The translations under genes were made by a program, and so were the position numbers. The notes under the pieces were generated by a model that was not told where the DNA came from, searched no databases, and saw only the letters and a program-made list of their open reading frames with translations. From Bacillus massilioanorexius (GTDB lineage Bacteria; Bacillota; Bacilli; Bacillales; DSM-1321), in the NCBI RefSeq assembly GCF_902374955.1, contig NZ_CABKRX010000080.1, positions 1 to 35,249 of the forward strand: a stretch of DNA of 35,249 bases, written 5' to 3'. Of this stretch, positions 16,123 through 23,371 are shown one piece after another; within the stretch, counting starts at the first letter, position 1; every line of letters starts with the position of its first letter.

Positions 16123-17667
16123 TTATTTATTTTGTTGCAACCAAGCTTTTATCTGGTCAGAAACTTTTGTATAAGCTTCATCATTTGGATTTAACTCCAA
16201 TGCTTTGTCTACATGCTTTTTAGCCTCAGATACCTCATTATTTTGTAAATAGGTCAAAGCTAAGTTAAAATGTGCTTGATGAAATTCTGGGTTTAATTCA
16301 ATAGCTTTTTTATAATATTTTTGTGCTTGATCAAAGTCTTTTTCATCTATGCTAAAGTTCCCAAGAAAAAAATAGGCATTCGGTGAAATAATATCATTAT
16401 TAATAGAAGATAATAGGATTTTTTTTGCCTTTTCATTCTCTCCTTTATTGATATATTCTTGTGCTAATGATGCTAACGCTACATCTTGATTTGCATTTCT
16501 TTGCTTGTCAAAACCGTAGTTTAAGAGGAATATAGTCACTAAAACAAGAGCCACTCCACCGAATATACGGAACAACGGTTTCTTTGCTTTTGGTAATCCA
16601 ACAACAGCCGCTGCTGCAAATCCACCAAGCAATCCGCCAATATGACCCGCATTATCAATTTCAGATATAATAAATCCCATTAATAAATTGATAACGATTA
16701 ACACAATAATATTCGTTCCCATTGCTCTTAAGAATAATTTTGGATGAGCAATACCGAAATACAATAGGGCCCCAAAACAACCAAAAATCGCTCCACTTGC
16801 ACCAGCAGATATATTAGTCGAGAAAATAAAGCTAGCTAATACCCCTGCAAATCCCGCAAACAAATAGATGAAGAAAAAACGAATGCTTCCATATAATCTT
16901 TCAACTTCAGAACCTATATAATAGAGAGCAACTGAATTCATTAATATATGAAGAAATCCAATATGGATGAAGATTGGCATAATAAAACGCCACCATTCTC
17001 CATCAAGAATCAACGGATTATATTTCGCACCAAATTCTACAAGGGTTATATTACTTTCACTACTACCCACAATCTCCATCGCAATAAATATAATGATTTG
17101 AATAGCCAAAAAGACTTTAGTTAAAAACGGCTTTCCGTATTGAAACATATTTTGCTCTTCTTGTCTTTTTTCTAAGCTTGCTTGAATTGCGCTATTTTTA
17201 AGCTGTGCAATGTTTTCTTCGCTAATATCTTCTGGTATTACCTTAACCTGCTCCAAATTAATTTGTAGCTTTTCTTCAACCTTTTGTAAGCCCTCTTTAA
17301 AGCTTAATGAATCAATAATAGTTGTAGAAATGGTCGTTTTATTATTTTTTATTTGATTCGTTTCATATGCTGCATAATCATCCACAGGTTTAAATTTAGT
17401 AAAATATAAATTGATGATTGAAATTGGCTTTTTAAATAACTTTTTACGAATGTTTTCCCCAACAAGCGCAGTACGATTAAGATCTTTCTTTAGCGCGATT
17501 GCCCAATCAAAGTCAATTCGCATCAATCTAATAACCGAATTTGAATTTTTATTATCTTCTAGCCAAACCTCATTTTGACTTTCTGACATGGTAATCATGC
17601 TATATCCATATTCTTGTGTTAACGTTCTAATTGTACGCCAGAATAAATAGTCCTCATTAAAGCTCAC
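16123..17667 (-). CDS. gluP: Rhomboid intramembrane serine protease with TPR tail (GluP/YqgP)
   Basis: Membrane protease of about 514 residues. A soluble N-terminal domain (to about 170) precedes seven membrane helices with the rhomboid catalytic dyad: Ser291 in GASGAIFG and His342 in NAGHIGG. A C-terminal tail has at least two TPR units (SPNAYFFLGNFSIDEKDFDQA, and the NPEFHQAHFNLALTYLQNNE region). In B. subtilis YqgP cuts membrane transporters such as MgtE with FtsH. The GTG at 17667 preceded by GGGAAGA is chosen, giving MSFNEDYLFWRTI; the ORF opens to an ATG at 17718 that has no ribosome site. Confidence 0.92.
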   Translation of the reverse strand: MSFNEDYLFWRTIRTLTQEYGYSMITMSESQNEVWLEDNKNSNSVIRLMRIDFDWAIALKKDLNRTALVGENIRKKLFKKPISIINLYFTKFKPVDDYAAYETNQIKNNKTTISTTIIDSLSFKEGLQKVEEKLQINLEQVKVIPEDISEENIAQLKNSAIQASLEKRQEEQNMFQYGKPFLTKVFLAIQIIIFIAMEIVGSSESNITLVEFGAKYNPLILDGEWWRFIMPIFIHIGFLHILMNSVALYYIGSEVERLYGSIRFFFIYLFAGFAGVLASFIFSTNISAGASGAIFGCFGALLYFGIAHPKLFLRAMGTNIIVLIVINLLMGFIISEIDNAGHIGGLLGGFAAAAVVGLPKAKKPLFRIFGGVALVLVTIFLLNYGFDKQRNANQDVALASLAQEYINKGENEKAKKILLSSINNDIISPNAYFFLGNFSIDEKDFDQAQKYYKKAIELNPEFHQAHFNLALTYLQNNEVSEAKKHVDKALELNPNDEAYTKVSDQIKAWLQQNK

Positions 17668-17793
17668 ACTCTTCCCTACTTTCACTAAACACTCTATGCT
17701 CTTAACTATTTCTATCATTATAAAAGAAAAAACACAATGAATAACTAAAAAAATTAGTATTTGTTAAAAATTTTCACTCGCAAACTAAAAAAT

Positions 17794-17877
17794 AGCCATG
17801 CAATAAAAATAAGACAAAACTTGTAAGAAGTCCAGATATGTTTTCCTACAATTGTAAGCTTATTTTTAAGCATGGCT
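17794..17877. repeat. Near-perfect inverted-repeat element
   Basis: AGCCATGC-AATAAAAATAAG (17794-17813) pairs with CTTATTTTTAAGCATGGCT (17859-17877) with only one or two unpaired bases, enclosing 45 bases. TTGTAAG occurs twice inside (17821 and 17852). It lies between gluP and the small gene at 17942. It could be a terminator for the small gene, a small structured RNA, or a mobile-element remnant. I see no gene in 17719-17941. Confidence 0.6.
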
Positions 17878-17941
17878 GCTAAAAGAAACACTAGTTCAAA
17901 AGTATGGGTTCTTATTTTGTTATAAACTAATAGCCTTTATT

Positions 17942-18121
17942 CTAAGAAATAAAGCTTTGAAAAAGAAATCCACTAGGAAAAGGCATTTTCATAGACTGTG
18001 CTACTATATAACGTCTAATGAACTTAATACTAAGTAATAAATTCATTAATCGATATCGATATTTATAAGCCAATCTAAACAAAACAATAAGTAAAATGAC
18101 TTTTACCAAAAACATTTTCAT
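17942..18121 (-). CDS. Small conserved-looking membrane protein (possible YqgO counterpart)
   Basis: A 59-residue ORF starting MKMFLVKVILLIVLFRLAYK and ending PSGFLFQSFIS, with ATG at 18119-18121 and TAG at 17942-17944. A full AGGAGGG lies 8 bases upstream. One N-terminal membrane helix (residues 3-18) is followed by a strongly basic, amphipathic part (YKYRYRLMNLL, KFIRRYIV, MKMPF). The strong ribosome site and coding-like composition support a real gene. It sits directly before gluP, where B. subtilis has the small gene yqgO; equivalence is inferred from position only. The ribosome site is inside a hairpin (18127-18165). Confidence 0.7.
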   Translation of the reverse strand: MKMFLVKVILLIVLFRLAYKYRYRLMNLLLSIKFIRRYIVAQSMKMPFPSGFLFQSFIS

Positions 18122-18126
18122 AAAAT

Positions 18127-18165
18127 AATCCCTCCTAGGTGATAGTGTTCATCATAAGAGGGATT
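18127..18165 (-). promoter_or_regulatory. Hairpin sequestering the ribosome site of the small gene
   Basis: On the minus strand AATCCCTC (18158-18165) can pair with GAGGGATT (18127-18134), whose GAGGG is the Shine-Dalgarno sequence of the gene starting at 18121. An inner ATGAT/ATCAC pairing can extend it. It could act as a thermosensor-like or ligand-controlled translational switch. On the plus strand the same hairpin is followed by T5 and could be a terminator. Confidence 0.5.
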
Positions 18166-18321
18166 TTTATGAATTATATTATAAATATTTTAAGTCTTCG
18201 ATGAGTCAAGTGAGCACGAATTATCGCAAACATTTATTTGAAGTCGCTTTTGATCCTTCAGGATTCTGCTCCTCATTCACCTTCATCCAAAACAGCAATT
18301 TTGTGTAATAAAGCTATTTTA

Positions 18322-18540
18322 AGGATGTTTTCGCATAATTTGTTGCCTATGAACAAGTATTGAATATAGGCTGAGTTGAATTCCACTCCAGGATGCTCGC
18401 TTTCCGCGGGGCGGGTGGTGAGCATCCTCGGCACATAGTACCTGTGGGTTCTCACCTATCCCGCTGCTCCCTCAGGAGTCTCGCACCTAACTCTCCATTC
18501 GACTTTTTTATACTATATTTATTCAGCGAACTTATTTAAA
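18322..18540. repeat. Interspersed element, copy R1
   Basis: Full-length copy. Left flank has TTTGTTGCCTATGAACAAG and GAGTTGAATTC; GC-rich core contains TGCTCGCTTTCCGCGGGGC (18394-18412) and CAGGAGTCTCGCACCT; right flank has TTATTCAGCGAACTTATTT. The core folds on itself through complementary GGTGAG/CTCACC and GCGGG/CCCGC segments. It lies between the ldh 3' end and the small gene. Apparent ORFs inside it are by-products. Confidence 0.85.
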
Positions 18541-18569
18541 GATAAAGCAAAAATCTTTTAAAAAACATT

Positions 18570-19529
18570 CTATTTTAAAGATTCAATTGGAGCCATTGTT
18601 TCTTTTAGAACTTTTACTGAATGAGCAAATTTTTCTTTCTCTTCTTGATTAAGCTCTAATTCAACAATTTCTCTTAATCCGCTACGATTTACTACACATG
18701 GAACTCCAATGTAGATATCTTCTTGGCCATATTGACCTTCTAGATAAGCCGAAACTGTTAGGATACTGTTTTCGTCTTGAAGAATCGCTTTAGTAATACG
18801 AGCTAATCCCATTGCAATTCCATAATACGTAGCACCTTTACGATCGATGATTTTGTAAGCTGCATCACGAACATTTACAAACATTTCATCAAGATCTTCT
18901 TTTTTATAATCAGCTTTTGTTTCAAGAGCTTTTGCGAGTGGTTTTGCACCTAAATTAACATGGCTATATACAGGAAGTTCAGTATCACCGTGCTCACCGA
19001 TTATGTATGCATGAACGTTACGAGTATCAATATCAAAATATTCTCCAAGCTCATAACGGAAACGTGCTGTATCTAGAATTGTACCTGATCCAATTACACG
19101 CTCTTTTGGAAGACCAGAGAATTTCCAAGCAGCATAAGTTAAAATATCAACTGGGTTTGCTGCAACTAAGAAAATTCCATCAAAACCAGTAGCCATAATT
19201 TCTTCTACAATAGATTTCATAATCGCTGTATTTTTAGCTACTAAATCTAAACGTGTTTCTCCAGGTTTTTGGTTTGCTCCAGCTGTTAAAACAACGATAT
19301 CTGCTGTTTTACAATCAGCATATGATCCACTCCACACTTTAGTTTTTGAAGGTGCGAATGGTAAACCGTGGTTCATATCAATTGCTTCGCCCTCTGCTTT
19401 TTCTTTATTCACATCAACTAATACCAGCTCTTCAGTAATTCCTTGGTTCAATAATGCAAAAGCATAGCTACTTCCTACAAAACCAGTTCCAACTAGTACT
19501 ACTCGATTAACTTTATTTTTTGTGTTCAT
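18570..19529 (-). CDS. ldh: L-lactate dehydrogenase
   Basis: Reduces pyruvate to L-lactate with NADH in the cytoplasm, restoring NAD+ when oxygen is short. The 319-residue protein shows the NAD-binding loop GTGFVGS (14-20), substrate loop residues around Arg93 (KPGETRLD), AANPVDILT (123-131) and the catalytic His180 in the signature IGEHGDTELPV. AAAGGA precedes the ATG by about 8 bases. It is a monocistronic unit with its own promoter and candidate Rex and CcpA sites. Its place inside the yqgP-yqgN block differs from B. subtilis, where ldh is elsewhere next to a lactate permease. Confidence 0.97.
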   Translation of the reverse strand: MNTKNKVNRVVLVGTGFVGSSYAFALLNQGITEELVLVDVNKEKAEGEAIDMNHGLPFAPSKTKVWSGSYADCKTADIVVLTAGANQKPGETRLDLVAKNTAIMKSIVEEIMATGFDGIFLVAANPVDILTYAAWKFSGLPKERVIGSGTILDTARFRYELGEYFDIDTRNVHAYIIGEHGDTELPVYSHVNLGAKPLAKALETKADYKKEDLDEMFVNVRDAAYKIIDRKGATYYGIAMGLARITKAILQDENSILTVSAYLEGQYGQEDIYIGVPCVVNRSGLREIVELELNQEEKEKFAHSVKVLKETMAPIESLK

Positions 19530-19567
19530 TTCATTCTTTCCTTTCGAAAAAACATTTTTCTTATAAA

Positions 19568-19586
19568 GTGTACTTATTAAGTATAC
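19568..19586. promoter_or_regulatory. Dyad in the ldh leader
   Basis: GTGTACTTA (19568-19576) and TAAGTATAC (19578-19586) form an inverted repeat with 8 of 9 matching positions around one central base. It lies between the -10 box and the ribosome site of ldh, a position suited to a repressor. The factor is unknown. Confidence 0.4.
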
Positions 19587-19597
19587 GCTAGAATTTT

Positions 19598-19626
19598 AAT
19601 ATAAAATACGGTAGTCATGTTGTTAA
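19598..19626 (-). promoter_or_regulatory. ldh promoter with overlapping cre-like site
   Basis: -35 TTAACA (19621-19626) and -10 TATATT (19598-19603) are separated by exactly 17 bases. A palindromic AAGCGCTT with cre-like surroundings (19624-19640) touches the -35 box. It matches the centre of the CcpA consensus but misses its outer TG, so it is a partial match. Confidence 0.6.
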
Positions 19627-19655
19627 GTAAGCGCTTCATAGATGTCCATTTTGTT

Positions 19656-19675
19656 ACAAGTTCAATATTTCACAA
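19656..19675 (-). promoter_or_regulatory. Candidate Rex operator upstream of ldh
   Basis: On the minus strand TTGTGAAATATTGAAC matches the left half and centre of the Rex consensus TTGTGAAnnnnTTCACAA; the right half is poor. Rex senses NADH/NAD+ and controls ldh in many Firmicutes, so the site is plausible. Confidence 0.4.
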
Positions 19676-19725
19676 ACTTTTTATGGAATTATATGGGCCG
19701 TTAGGTTATTCTTTCTTCAATATCC

Positions 19726-20523
19726 TTAATAACCCACAAAAATCATATAAGAGAATACAAAGATCAGCGTTGCAATGAAAATAGACGAAACGTTTACTAT
19801 ATCATTATTGCACCAATTCGCTCCTTTTATTAAAAATGTTTTTTCTCGACAATGGTATTTTTTTTCTGTTTTGAGACCGCATATCTTACATTGATAAATA
19901 GCTTGAATAGTTGCACCTAATAGTGTATCAATCACACTCCCTAGAAATCCTATCAGTATGACCAAAAGCAATAAGGTAAAGGATTGAATAGAAAACAAGC
20001 TAAAGCTTAAAAGTCCGATAAAAAGAGATGCGCCTAAAGAAGATAAGGTTCCAAGCCATGATATAGCTCCGGATGTTCCTTTCTCCACCATTTTCCCAGA
20101 TAAAATATAGATTGGTTTTCTTTTACTTAAGACCCCAATCTCTGAGGCCCAAGTATCAGCATTAGCCGCGGCAATCGAAGTTATAAAAGCATATAGCCAT
20201 ATATTTTCATTCGTGAAGAAAAACAGAAGTGAAGAAATTGAAGCAATTGAACCATTTGCTACAACTTGAATCCAATCTCTTCGAGCTCCTTTTTCAAGCA
20301 TGTCATTTAATGTCCCTTTTTGTTGATGTTTATATTTGGACCATAAGCTTGAAGTTAAAAAAAACGCACCTAATACGAATAAACCTCTCCAACCAAAACC
20401 AATCACTACACAGCATCCAGTAATAAAAGTAGCTATACTACCAGATAATGATAAAGATTTAATATAATATCCACCCATACTAGTGATTACAATTAGGGCT
20501 ATATATAGTATTATTTCAACCAT
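19726..20523 (-). CDS. DUF92 / TIGR00297 integral membrane protein
   Basis: A 265-residue polytopic protein with six to seven hydrophobic helices. It carries the DUF92 family signature AAANADTWASEIGVLSKRKPIYI near 118-140, and GTLSSLGASLF. The family includes plant VTE6 phytyl-phosphate kinase; the bacterial substrate is not known, though CTP-dependent polyprenyl phosphate kinase activity is an attractive guess. A cysteine pair CKICGLKTEKKYHC lies in the C-terminal loop. Its ATG overlaps the end of yqgN by 8 bases, so the two genes are translationally coupled. Confidence 0.85.
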   Translation of the reverse strand: MVEIILYIALIVITSMGGYYIKSLSLSGSIATFITGCCVVIGFGWRGLFVLGAFFLTSSLWSKYKHQQKGTLNDMLEKGARRDWIQVVANGSIASISSLLFFFTNENIWLYAFITSIAAANADTWASEIGVLSKRKPIYILSGKMVEKGTSGAISWLGTLSSLGASLFIGLLSFSLFSIQSFTLLLLVILIGFLGSVIDTLLGATIQAIYQCKICGLKTEKKYHCREKTFLIKGANWCNNDIVNVSSIFIATLIFVFSYMIFVGY

Positions 20524-21082
20524 TTGTTTCTATGACTCCATTCGGTAGAATTAATAAACAAACAGGAACATCCAATTGGTTATGTGGGATATTCTGATAT
20601 AACTGTTCTTCTAAAAGAAGTGAAATAGTCAATCCTTTATAATTCTCCAAATAACGATCATAATATCCTCCTCCAAACCCAATCCGATATCCTGATTTAT
20701 CATAAACAACTCCAGGTACAATCATGACATCAAATGGACTTTGTAAAGCTTCTTCTGTTTGTTCAACAATAGGCTCTTGCAATTGATAATATACCGTTTC
20801 AAGTTGTTCAAAACTCTCAATATAACGAAACGTCATCGTTTTATCAGAAGATTTACATTTTGGAACAGCTACCTTCTTCCCTTCAAGCCAAGCTTGCTCA
20901 ATGATAGAAGTAGTATCGATTTCTAATTCATTAGAAATTGTTATAGCAACTGTCTGGGCATTTACCCATTCCTCTGTCTTAAATAATCGATGAGATATAG
21001 CCTGACATTGTTGTTTGAACTGTTGTTTTGGTATTTGTTTTAATCGATTTCTCACTTCATCCCTTAATTGTTTTTTATCCAT
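20516..21082 (-). CDS. yqgN: 5-formyltetrahydrofolate cyclo-ligase
   Basis: Converts 5-formyl-THF to 5,10-methenyl-THF using ATP. The 188-residue protein shows the family features: basic N-terminus (MDKKQLRDEVRNRLKQI), VAVPKCKS, DVMIVPGVVYDKSGYRIGFGGGYYDRYL near 140-166 (ATP/Mg site) and the C-terminal QLDVPVCLLILPNGV. A GGTGA 9 bases before the ATG is a modest ribosome site. First gene of a two-gene unit with the DUF92 protein. Confidence 0.95.
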   Translation of the reverse strand: MDKKQLRDEVRNRLKQIPKQQFKQQCQAISHRLFKTEEWVNAQTVAITISNELEIDTTSIIEQAWLEGKKVAVPKCKSSDKTMTFRYIESFEQLETVYYQLQEPIVEQTEEALQSPFDVMIVPGVVYDKSGYRIGFGGGYYDRYLENYKGLTISLLLEEQLYQNIPHNQLDVPVCLLILPNGVIETNG

Positions 21083-21314
21083 ATGTATTCAATCACCATT
21101 TTCATTATGTTTGGCTCCGTTACCTTTCGTATTTATAACGGATTCCATGCATTATTTTTATTAATTTAAGTCTGTTAGACAACACACACTAACTTTACTC
21201 AAGTCTATAAGAGCTAAAAACACCTCTTATTCGTTCTTAATGATTTCCCACATAATTCTCTATACTAGACCCACTAAATCCATAGATTAAACTTATGATT
21301 GTTTATTTGTATAA

Positions 21315-21540
21315 AAGGCTGTTTTCACATACTTTGTTGCCTATGAACAAGTATTGTATATAGGAGTTGAATTCTGCTCCAGAATGCTCGCTTTCCGCGG
21401 GGCAGGTGGTGAGGCCTCCTCGATGCATAAGGACCTTGTGGGGTCTCACCTGCTCCCGCAGGAGTCTAGCACCTTACGCTCCAGTCGATTTTATACTCTA
21501 TTTATTCAGCGAACTTATTTATCTTTTAGAAAACAATCTT
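21315..21540. repeat. Interspersed element, copy R2
   Basis: Best-preserved copy. Left end GGCTGTTTTCACATACTTTG; then TTGCCTATGAACAAGTATTG and GAGTTGAATTCTGCTCC. Core has TGCTCGCTTTCCGCGGGGC (21385-21403), with GCGGGGCAGGTG pairing to CACCTGCTCCCGC. Right flank is TTATTCAGCGAACTTATTTA, ending TTTTAGAAAACAATC. It directly abuts the rpmG terminator. The rest of 21083-21314 shows no gene. Confidence 0.87.
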
Positions 21541-21575
21541 ATAAAAAAAAACAACAGGAGTAATTCCTGTTGTTT
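21541..21575 (-). terminator. Terminator overlapping the rpmG stop codon
   Basis: AAACAACAGGA (21549-21559) pairs with TCCTGTTGTTT (21565-21575), followed on the minus strand by a run of T. The stem includes two bases of the rpmG stop codon. Confidence 0.88.
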
Positions 21576-21723
21576 ACTTAGTTTCGCGGTGCAATGTTGC
21601 ACGCTTTTCTCTTGAACAATATTTTTTAAGTTCAAGGCGATCTGGGTTGTTACGTTTATTCTTTTTAGAAATATAGTTACGGTCTCCACATTCTGTGCAA
21701 GCCAACGTAATATTTACACGCAT
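21574..21723 (-). CDS. rpmG: 50S ribosomal protein L33
   Basis: A 49-residue ORF, MRVNITLACTECGDRNYISK to LHRETK, a clear bacterial L33. The first zinc pair CTEC is present (Cys9, Cys12). The second is broken: only Cys36 remains in KKYCSREK, so there are three cysteines, not four. GGAGGG lies 7-8 bases before the ATG. It is monocistronic with a terminator that touches the stop codon. Confidence 0.96.
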   Translation of the reverse strand: MRVNITLACTECGDRNYISKKNKRNNPDRLELKKYCSREKRATLHRETK

Positions 21724-21846
21724 TAATAATTCCCTCCAAACATCATGTCATCTTAGCATAGGACCTTTCTATAATATCATTTTTCTTATTGAAATGCTAG
21801 TATGTTTTTATTTCAAAACAATAATGATATATTTTCAAAAAAATAA

Positions 21847-22470
21847 TTAGAGGAGAATCATTTCATTTTTCATTTCTCGAACCAATTCTGTTGATGTAGA
21901 ATGAAATGTCCAAATTTTCCCTTCGTTTATCTCTCCACTTGTTAGCTTCGTTTCAAGAGTAAAGGTACTACTTATATCACCTTTAGCTAACCAAGACATA
22001 GGTAAGCTTCCACATTCAAGATTACGTAATAATTGGCTAGTGCTAGCGAAGTTATTTTCTTGGATACAATATTGACACATTCCCTTACCATTCAATATTC
22101 CACCAATCATTGTTACTGTATCATCTGAAAAATGAATGATAGCATTTTCATTTGGACTATAGAAAGCCAGGCTATTCTTTTCAAAAACACTGTCATATTG
22201 AACAATGATTTTGACTTGCTTACTCAGCGCCTTTTTATTTATTACTTGTATATTTATTATTTCATATTCCGTTGAACAGCTCATAGAAGCAATAGAAAAC
22301 AATTCATTGTTCATTTGATAAAAATCATTTTTTAATGGATATTCCCAAGATAAAATTCCATTATCCCATACACCAATACGGATAGGCGTTGATCCAAGCC
22401 TCTCATTTAAAGAAGGACAGATATCATTGCATTCAAGGTTACTCTTATTTGCTGACACGAAACTATTCAT
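21847..22470 (-). CDS. Uncharacterised 207-residue protein with CxxC
   Basis: I do not recognise the family. It is a soluble protein without signal peptide or membrane helix, predicted mostly beta from its alternating pattern (IRIGVWDNGILSWEYPL, YEIINIQVINKK, VKIIVQYDS, GKIWTFHSTS). Six cysteines are visible: 14, 18, 65, 132, 135 and 153, with MCQYC (132-135) as a possible redox or metal pair. AAAGGAG lies 9 bases before the ATG, supporting the start. It is a single gene, opposite to the next pair. Confidence 0.7.
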   Translation of the reverse strand: MNSFVSANKSNLECNDICPSLNERLGSTPIRIGVWDNGILSWEYPLKNDFYQMNNELFSIASMSCSTEYEIINIQVINKKALSKQVKIIVQYDSVFEKNSLAFYSPNENAIIHFSDDTVTMIGGILNGKGMCQYCIQENNFASTSQLLRNLECGSLPMSWLAKGDISSTFTLETKLTSGEINEGKIWTFHSTSTELVREMKNEMILL

Positions 22471-23002
22471 CCTACACTCTCCTTTACCGATATTTTTTAT
22501 GATTTATCAATATTTTTCATATATTGTACTTTTATGAATGTTACGATTATTTCTCGAATCTGAAAATCTCACAGTTACAATTAGCATAAACGTTCACTTA
22601 AAAATAAATAAAAATTTTCCCAATGATTCTATTCAGGTAAGAGCCTTCCTTTATTCCTACATATGAATTAAAATCATCCCCAAAATTGAACAGATTTTAA
22701 TCCCGGAAATGTTTTTAAACTATTCGGAATCTTTTCTTAATATCATGTTAACATTTAACAAATAATGTAACAATAAACGCAAATTGTCGATATTTGAAAA
22801 TTATTCTCACCAAATAAAATTTTATAAAAATATCATTCTAACTATTCATTCCGCGATTAATACATTGTCTATTTTTGACAAAAAATTAAATACTTTGTCC
22901 TATATTTATAAAAATCAAATAAATCCGATAAGATGTTCAGCAAAAAAGTAGGAAAATGTGTATGATAGATTAGAATATACTACTAAGTTTTGGGGTGATG
23001 AA
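22471..23002. other. AT-rich divergent intergenic region
   Basis: A 530-base region between divergent genes, very AT-rich and without coding signs. It must hold the promoters of both. TTGACA at 22875-22880 is the best -35 candidate for the plus strand, but no -10 box at 17 bases was found. The short dyad GACAAA (22877) / TTTGTC (22894) spans it. Confidence 0.4.
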
Positions 23003-23371
23003 GTGAAGATTGCTATTATAATTTTATTAGGACTCTCAATCCTATTATTTATTCTATCGTTTTTTAAAAAAGATCGTACAACAGAATTAGAAAGAAATAT
23101 CGAGGAACTTTCATTGCAGCATATGCAAGATATGTATCAACTTAAGAAGAAATTGCAAATTTTAGAAGAGGAGCTATTAATACAAGACTCTACTAGTTTT
23201 ATTCCAGAAAATCCAATCAAAAGAGGAAATAAAGTGAATGAAATATTAAAAAGTCAAGTTCTAGCTTTATATAATCAAGGTTACTCAATAGATGAAATCT
23301 CTCAACGTTCATCATTATCTATTGAAGATATTACGGCTATTTTACATAGCAATCAATTGAGAGGGATTTAA
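23003..23371 (+). CDS. Membrane-anchored coiled-coil protein with C-terminal HTH-like segment (DUF6115-like)
   Basis: From GTG 23003 (preceded by GGGGTGATG) the protein has 122 residues. One N-terminal membrane helix, residues 3-20 (AIIILLGLSILLFILSFF), is followed by a coiled coil of about 25-60 (ELERNIEELSLQ, MYQLKKKLQILEEEL). A short linker leads to a helix-turn-helix-like tail (VLALYNQGYSIDEISQRSSLSIEDITAIL). This layout resembles DUF6115/SwrB-type proteins and the locus recalls B. subtilis yqzD; both are tentative. The stop TAA overlaps the next ATG, so the two genes are coupled. Confidence 0.75.
   Translation: MKIAIIILLGLSILLFILSFFKKDRTTELERNIEELSLQHMQDMYQLKKKLQILEEELLIQDSTSFIPENPIKRGNKVNEILKSQVLALYNQGYSIDEISQRSSLSIEDITAILHSNQLRGI

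Noticed and set aside
18273..18455. 60-residue minus-strand ORF
   Set aside because: It lies inside repeat copy R1; its reading frame comes from the GC-rich core and has no ribosome site or protein-like pattern.
21354..21615. Plus-strand ORFs of 69 and 82 residues
   Set aside because: They overlap repeat R2, the rpmG terminator and (for one) the rpmG gene on the other strand. A similar MLAFRGA peptide at 31178-31378 is from R3 and only reflects the repeated DNA.
22875..22906. Plus-strand promoter TTGACA ... TATATT
   Set aside because: The spacer is 20 bases, too long for a standard sigma-A promoter.
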